Shown piece by piece: positions 6,573-10,264 of a stretch of 10,264 bases of DNA (position 1 is the stretch's first letter; the number at the start of each line of letters is the position of its first letter). The stretch lies in NCBI GenBank assembly GCA_002323535.1, contig DCQT01000116.1, positions 1 to 10,264 of the forward strand. Direction: 5' to 3'. The notes beneath the pieces are model-generated. The model searched no databases and was not told where the DNA came from. It worked only from the letters and a program-made list of their open reading frames with translations. This DNA is from Bacteriovoracaceae bacterium UBA1511. Lineage in GTDB: Bacteria > Bdellovibrionota > Bacteriovoracia > Bacteriovoracales > Bacteriovoracaceae. A program made the translations under genes and the position numbers.

Positions 6573-8102
6573 ATGCGAAATGAGTTTATATTTGGATCCA
6601 TTTTTATCTCTATTGGTACGGCAGTGGGTGCTTATTTTTACTTTCCAGTAATTTTCCTCTTTATTCTTTGGGTTCCACTTATCATCCTAGGAGTGCTCGA
6701 CTTAAACTCGAAGCGACATACAATCGTCGCAAACTATCCCTTATTTGGAAGATTTCGCTATGTTATGGAGGAGCTTCGCCCTAAAATTTATCAATACTTC
6801 ATTGAGTCTGACACAGACGGAACCCCTATTAATAGAGTAAGTAGAAGTGTCGTTTATCAACGCGCGAAAAAGCAGCTGGACACTACCCCTTTTGGGACGC
6901 AACTTGATATTTATAAACCTGGCTATGAATGGATTAATCACTCTATTACTCCCCTTGCTCTCGATCACTTAAACCCTGATGATTTAAGAATTGATGTAGG
7001 GGGAAAAGATTGTTCACAACCCTACTCATTATCCCTTTTAAATATTTCTGCCATGAGCTACGGCTCCCTAAGCTCTCATGCAATTCTTGCATTAAACTGG
7101 GGCGCGAAGCTTGGAAACTTTGCTCACAATACTGGAGAAGGAGGAATCTCTCCTTATCATGAGGAACATGGTGGAGATATCATTTGGCAAATAGGTACTG
7201 GGTATTTTGGTTGCCGAACACCAAAAGGTGAGTTCTGTGCAAAAAGCTTTGAAGAAAAAGCAAGAAAACCTCAAGTAAAAATGATTGAGCTAAAAGTCTC
7301 TCAAGGAGCAAAACCTGGGCACGGAGGAATTTTACCGGCCGAAAAAAACACACCAGAGATTGCTAAAATGAGACAGGTTGAACCGTATACCTCCGTATTT
7401 TCTCCAGGTTTTCACAGCGTCTTTAGCGGAGTTGAGGGGCTTGTGGATTTTATAAAAACTCTTAGACATCTCTCTTGCGGAAAACCAATTGGTATTAAAT
7501 TATGTATTGGTGATCCTTCAGAGTTTAATGATTTATGCGTTGAGATGAAAAGGCAAAATACCTTTCCAGACTTTTTATCCATTGATGGCGGAGAAGGTGG
7601 CACCGGTGCTGCTCCACCTGAATTTTCGAACTCAATTGGAATGGGTCTTCGAGATGGGTTAATTATTGCGAATGATTACTTAATGCTTCATGGAATAAGA
7701 GATCAGGTCAGACTTATCGCCTCAGGAAAGGTTGTGACTGGCTTTGATATGGTCAAGGTTCTCGCTCTTGGTGCGGATGCCTGTTACTCTGCCCGCGCAA
7801 TGATGCTTGCACTTGGATGTATTCAAGCCCTGGAGTGTAACAAAAATAAATGCCCAACAGGTGTCGCCACTCAACGACCTGACTTATACAAAGGCTTAGA
7901 CGTTGAGGATAAATATGTTCGTGTGGCCAACTATCATCAGGGAACGCTTGAGAGCGTTGCTGAAATCCTTTGTGCTGCTGGCATCTCTGATATAAAACAT
8001 CTTAATAGACGTCACATCTGGCGAAGAATAAGTTTTAATGAAATTAAAAATTACGAAGAGCTTTTTCCTTATCCAGAAAAATTTCTTAAGTCTGTCTGCT
8101 AA
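6573..8102 (+). CDS. Membrane-anchored FMN/3Fe-4S glutamate-synthase-like protein (Glu_synthase domain)
   Basis: This 509-residue protein matches the stand-alone FMN-binding synthase domain of GltB (COG0069). Two hydrophobic segments at about 5-22 and 24-42 should anchor it in the inner membrane. The TIM-barrel follows with SAMSYGSLS (159-167), NTGEGG (186-191), QGAKPGHGGILP (244-255), IDGGEGGTGAAP (337-348) and CPTGVATQ (427-434). C416, C422 and C427 form the C-x5-C-x4-C pattern that binds the 3Fe-4S cluster in glutamate synthase. The N-terminal glutaminase domain and the C-terminal beta-helix of full GltB are absent, and no GltD-like NADPH subunit is nearby. The ammonia source, electron donor and true reaction are therefore unknown. 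Homologues are usually annotated only as 'FMN-binding glutamate synthase family'. The ATG at 6573 has only a weak GAAG upstream. Its TAA overlaps the stop of the convergent dctM gene by four bases. Confidence 0.9.
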   Translation: MRNEFIFGSIFISIGTAVGAYFYFPVIFLFILWVPLIILGVLDLNSKRHTIVANYPLFGRFRYVMEELRPKIYQYFIESDTDGTPINRVSRSVVYQRAKKQLDTTPFGTQLDIYKPGYEWINHSITPLALDHLNPDDLRIDVGGKDCSQPYSLSLLNISAMSYGSLSSHAILALNWGAKLGNFAHNTGEGGISPYHEEHGGDIIWQIGTGYFGCRTPKGEFCAKSFEEKARKPQVKMIELKVSQGAKPGHGGILPAEKNTPEIAKMRQVEPYTSVFSPGFHSVFSGVEGLVDFIKTLRHLSCGKPIGIKLCIGDPSEFNDLCVEMKRQNTFPDFLSIDGGEGGTGAAPPEFSNSIGMGLRDGLIIANDYLMLHGIRDQVRLIASGKVVTGFDMVKVLALGADACYSARAMMLALGCIQALECNKNKCPTGVATQRPDLYKGLDVEDKYVRVANYHQGTLESVAEILCAAGISDIKHLNRRHIWRRISFNEIKNYEELFPYPEKFLKSVC

Positions 8103-9358
8103 AGAAGAAATAAACTTATTTGCGGAACAAATGTAATAAGTAATAAACCTACTAACAAGACAAGAATAAGCGGTAAGATTGACTTAATAACCTCGCCAAT
8201 TGGCTCTTCAAAAATACCACTCGCAACAAATAAGTTAATTCCCACAGGTGGAGTAAGATAACCAATTTCAAGATTAACAATCATCAATATTCCAAAGTGA
8301 ATTGGACTAATCCCAAAGCTTTCGGCCATAGGAGTTAGTATTGGAGATAGAATCAAAATCGCACTCATGATATCCATCACGCAACCAACAAGAAGAAGCA
8401 AGATATTAACGACGATTAAAAAAGATACTTTCCCTGTAATATAAGTCCCAAGACTTTCGACTAACTGCTGAGGAATTTGTTGGTAAGTCATAAATTTGTT
8501 TAGACTAACTGCAAGTACTAAAATAATAAAAATTGTTCCAAGCATCTCTGCAGTGTCAGAAAAAATCTTTGGAAGCTCTTTGAGTTTTAATTCTCTGTGA
8601 ATAAATGCTTCTACTATGAAAGCGTAAACAACAGCGATTCCTGCACTTTCGGTTGCAGTAAAAAATCCAGAGTAAATTCCACCAAGAATTACTACCGGCA
8701 TAAGAAGAGATAAAATCCCCGATTTAAGGGCGCCTCTCACCTCTTTTGGGTCCCATTTACCACGCTGCTCAAAGCCTGGGCCCGCGATGATGGCATAACC
8801 AATTAAAAGAGAAGTTAGTAAAATTCCAGGCCCAATTCCCGCAAGAAATAACTTTGTTACCGAAACGCCCGCCATAATTGCAAAGATAATCATTGGAATA
8901 CTTGGAGGAATAATAATTCCTAAAGTTCCACCGGCAGAAAGCATTCCAACCGAGAGTTTTTTAGAGTAATTTTTCTCCCTAAGAGCTGGATATAAAATTG
9001 TTCCAACCGCAATCAAAGTCACTGGACTGGAGCCTGATATCGCTGCAAAGATTGCGCAACTAAGAACAGCTGCAATGGCCATCCCGGAGGGAATTGGTGC
9101 CGTTAAAGCTGAAGCAAGTCTAATGAGCCTTTTGGAAATTGACCCTTGGGTCATTAGGTTTCCGGCGAGAACAAACAGTGGTATCGCGAGAAGAATTTCT
9201 TTATCGCCAGCGTAAAAAATATCACTAACGATATTTCTGATTTCTTCTTCACCAAAAAACTTAAAACAATACCCACTTATTAATCCAACGATCACGTAAA
9301 GTGGCTGTCCCAAAATAATACATAAAAGAATAAGACCGACTAAAATTAATCCTAACAT
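8099..9358 (-). CDS. dctM: TRAP transporter large permease subunit DctM
   Basis: This 419-residue, very hydrophobic protein has the usual DctM length. DctM is the ion-coupled channel subunit of tripartite ATP-independent periplasmic (TRAP) importers in the inner membrane. Family motifs occur in order: LAIPLFVLAGNLM (57-69), ISGSSPVT (107-114), GTLGIIIPPSIPMI (144-157), GIYSGFFTATESA (227-239), MDIMSAILILSPIL (328-341) and IGYLTPPVGINLFV (365-378). Hydrophobic segments run along the whole chain, consistent with about 12 or more helices. The start ATG overlaps the dctQ stop as TAATG, and AGAGAGG lies 7 nt before it. It is the last gene of the dctPQM operon. No minus-strand terminator is visible beyond it, and it ends four bases inside the opposite gene. 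The substrate is set by DctP and cannot be inferred here. Confidence 0.95.
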   Translation of the reverse strand: MLGLILVGLILLCIILGQPLYVIVGLISGYCFKFFGEEEIRNIVSDIFYAGDKEILLAIPLFVLAGNLMTQGSISKRLIRLASALTAPIPSGMAIAAVLSCAIFAAISGSSPVTLIAVGTILYPALREKNYSKKLSVGMLSAGGTLGIIIPPSIPMIIFAIMAGVSVTKLFLAGIGPGILLTSLLIGYAIIAGPGFEQRGKWDPKEVRGALKSGILSLLMPVVILGGIYSGFFTATESAGIAVVYAFIVEAFIHRELKLKELPKIFSDTAEMLGTIFIILVLAVSLNKFMTYQQIPQQLVESLGTYITGKVSFLIVVNILLLLVGCVMDIMSAILILSPILTPMAESFGISPIHFGILMIVNLEIGYLTPPVGINLFVASGIFEEPIGEVIKSILPLILVLLVGLLLITFVPQISLFLL

Positions 9359-9858
9359 TAGTGAACCTCTCTTTTAGCATTTGGCGCAATATCTTCATTT
9401 ATTGAAAAAATAAGACTACTTAATCCCATCAGTAAAAAACTTAGAGGTATGACTGCTTGAACAATCCATAAAGGAAAGTCTCCTAAGATAGGACTTGTGT
9501 CTCCAAACTCTTTTGACTCAAGAACGTATTCAATTGAATAGTACATGGCACCAAAGTTAAAGATGGAAGTGAACAAATGTCTTAGTCTGTGAAATAAACT
9601 TTTTTTACTTTCAGGCCAAAGCTTATCCGCAATCTCAGGTCTTAAATGGGCGCCCTTTAAATTGGTTTGAGCAGAGCCTAAAAACCCTGCCCAAATCATT
9701 AAATAAACGCTTAGTTTTTGGGCCCATGGTAGTCCTGCTGAAAAAATCTCTCGACCAAATATATCCATGATGATGAATAAACTTAAAAAGAAAATACAAA
9801 ATGCACTTAAGTACCTTGTAAAGTTTTGAAGTTGATTGATCAGAGTTTTCATACGCAT
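9358..9858 (-). CDS. dctQ: TRAP transporter small permease subunit DctQ
   Basis: This 166-residue inner-membrane protein has four hydrophobic segments (about 15-36, 46-65, 97-113 and 128-152), as expected for DctQ, the small subunit that forms the membrane part of the TRAP importer with DctM. Family signature residues are visible: GREIF (35-39), LPWAQKLSVYLMIWAGFLGSA (43-63, with W45, W56 and G61) and the basic/His turn KGAHLRPE (68-75). Two Met codons compete for the start. AGG on the minus strand (9865-9863) is 4 nt from the first (9858) and 10 nt from the second (9852), so the protein may begin MKTLIN. It follows dctP by 12 nt and overlaps dctM by 1 nt (TAATG), which indicates coupled translation. 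Confidence 0.92.
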   Translation of the reverse strand: MRMKTLINQLQNFTRYLSAFCIFFLSLFIIMDIFGREIFSAGLPWAQKLSVYLMIWAGFLGSAQTNLKGAHLRPEIADKLWPESKKSLFHRLRHLFTSIFNFGAMYYSIEYVLESKEFGDTSPILGDFPLWIVQAVIPLSFLLMGLSSLIFSINEDIAPNAKREVH

Positions 9859-9870
9859 TCTACCTAGAGC

Positions 9871-10264
9871 TTATTTATTTTTATAAGCCTCTTTTCCTTT
9901 TTTAATCAGCTCATAAATTTTCTTTGACTCTCCACCGAGACTTTTAACAACCTCTTCTTCAATCCCAGCAACTGCCGACTTGAAGGCATCTCTTTCACTT
10001 TTAGAAAGTTTGTAAACAGAAATCCCAAGGCTTTTTAAGACCTCTAGAAGCTCTCCACCTAGAGCTCTAACACTTGCTCTCGATGGGGCGGCCATATCAT
10101 TTCCAGGGCCCATTAAAATTTTCTTTTGAGCGTCATTCATTTTTTTCCAAAAACGAGCTGAGTAAACTACGGCTGCTGGCTGATAAATATGCTCAGTGAT
10201 TGTGTAATGCTTAATCCCAGTGTGCCATTCTGCTGCAAGCGTAAAAAGTGCTGTGTTATCAAAC
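9871..10264 (-). CDS. dctP: TRAP transporter periplasmic substrate-binding protein DctP, C-terminal part
   Basis: The frame is open from the window edge to TAA (9873-9871), giving about 130 residues of the C-terminal lobe; the start is outside the window. A Met at 10140 is internal, because the same frame continues upstream with coding sequence typical of the family. The visible piece reads as a DctP end: an 'ALFTLAAEW' helix, then KHYTITEHIYQP (strand and hinge), AVVYSARFWKKMNDAQKKIL (the conserved 'w..L..e.q..i' helix), and a final charged helix ending KKGKEAYKNK. DctP proteins bind the solute in the periplasm and deliver it to DctQM. The binding-site arginine and the signal peptide are not in the window, so the ligand is unknown. 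Gene order dctP-dctQ-dctM with 12-nt and -1-nt spacing supports one operon. Confidence 0.85.
   Translation of the reverse strand, partial: FDNTALFTLAAEWHTGIKHYTITEHIYQPAAVVYSARFWKKMNDAQKKILMGPGNDMAAPSRASVRALGGELLEVLKSLGISVYKLSKSERDAFKSAVAGIEEEVVKSLGGESKKIYELIKKGKEAYKNK

Noticed and set aside
6741..7603. Minus-strand open frames inside the glutamate-synthase-like gene
   Set aside because: The plus strand carries intact FMN and 3Fe-4S motifs throughout; the antisense frames are shadows without start signals.
8100..8125. AAATAA/TTATTT hairpin just after the glutamate-synthase-like stop as a terminator
   Set aside because: The loop is only two bases, the stem has no G-C pairs and no T run follows, so it is not a credible terminator.
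9871..10140. Separate 89-residue gene starting at the Met at 10140
   Set aside because: The same frame continues without a stop to the window edge with DctP-like sequence, so this Met is internal to dctP.

Overview
The window is A+T-rich bacterial chromosome with compact, mostly operonic genes and many Lys-AAA codons. The gene set (a MurG-type transferase, a MazG-like pyrophosphohydrolase, a large CARDB-repeat secreted protein, a membrane-anchored glutamate-synthase-like flavoprotein and a TRAP transporter) fits a Gram-negative bacterium. The AT-rich composition and the secreted-protein style suggest a Bdellovibrionota (Bacteriovorax/Halobacteriovorax-like) relative. That placement is inference, not proven by any one marker.

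Layout. (1) Positions 1-126 hold the last 41 codons of a plus-strand gene, probably a subtilisin-like S8 protease. Its intrinsic terminator (149-180) lies inside the end of the facing gene. (2) A minus-strand pair, murG-like then mazG-like, is separated by 3 nt. (3) A 250-bp divergent region (1548-1799) carries candidate promoters and a perfect 12-bp palindrome. (4) A plus-strand pair encodes a small lipoprotein and a secreted protein of about 1,410 residues. The latter has a signal peptide, an N-terminal domain with a LruC/DUF4114-like acidic motif, a Cys-rich segment, a Gly-rich linker, five CARDB-type beta-sandwich repeats and an unassigned C-terminal domain. The large gene appears to start at a rare ATT codon, and the lipoprotein gene probably starts at TTG. 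(5) A plus-strand FMN/3Fe-4S glutamate-synthase-like protein with two N-terminal membrane segments follows. (6) A minus-strand TRAP operon, dctP (5'-truncated by the window) - dctQ - dctM, converges on it.

How the genes work together. dctP, dctQ and dctM are the three subunits of one secondary solute importer. murG-like and mazG-like are probably co-transcribed and are housekeeping in type (cell-wall lipid II synthesis and nucleotide-pool cleaning), although the MurG copy has non-consensus residues at several usually conserved places. The lipoprotein and CARDB protein are almost certainly translated from one message and probably act together at the cell surface; their function is unknown. Both convergent gene junctions (123-126 and 8099-8102) overlap by the same four bases, CTAA, so each pair shares its stop signals.

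I saw no tRNA, rRNA, CRISPR array, insertion sequence or phage genes. The most unusual material is the lipoprotein/CARDB pair: its non-AUG starts, its unassigned terminal domains and a G7 tract in a Ser/Gly linker.
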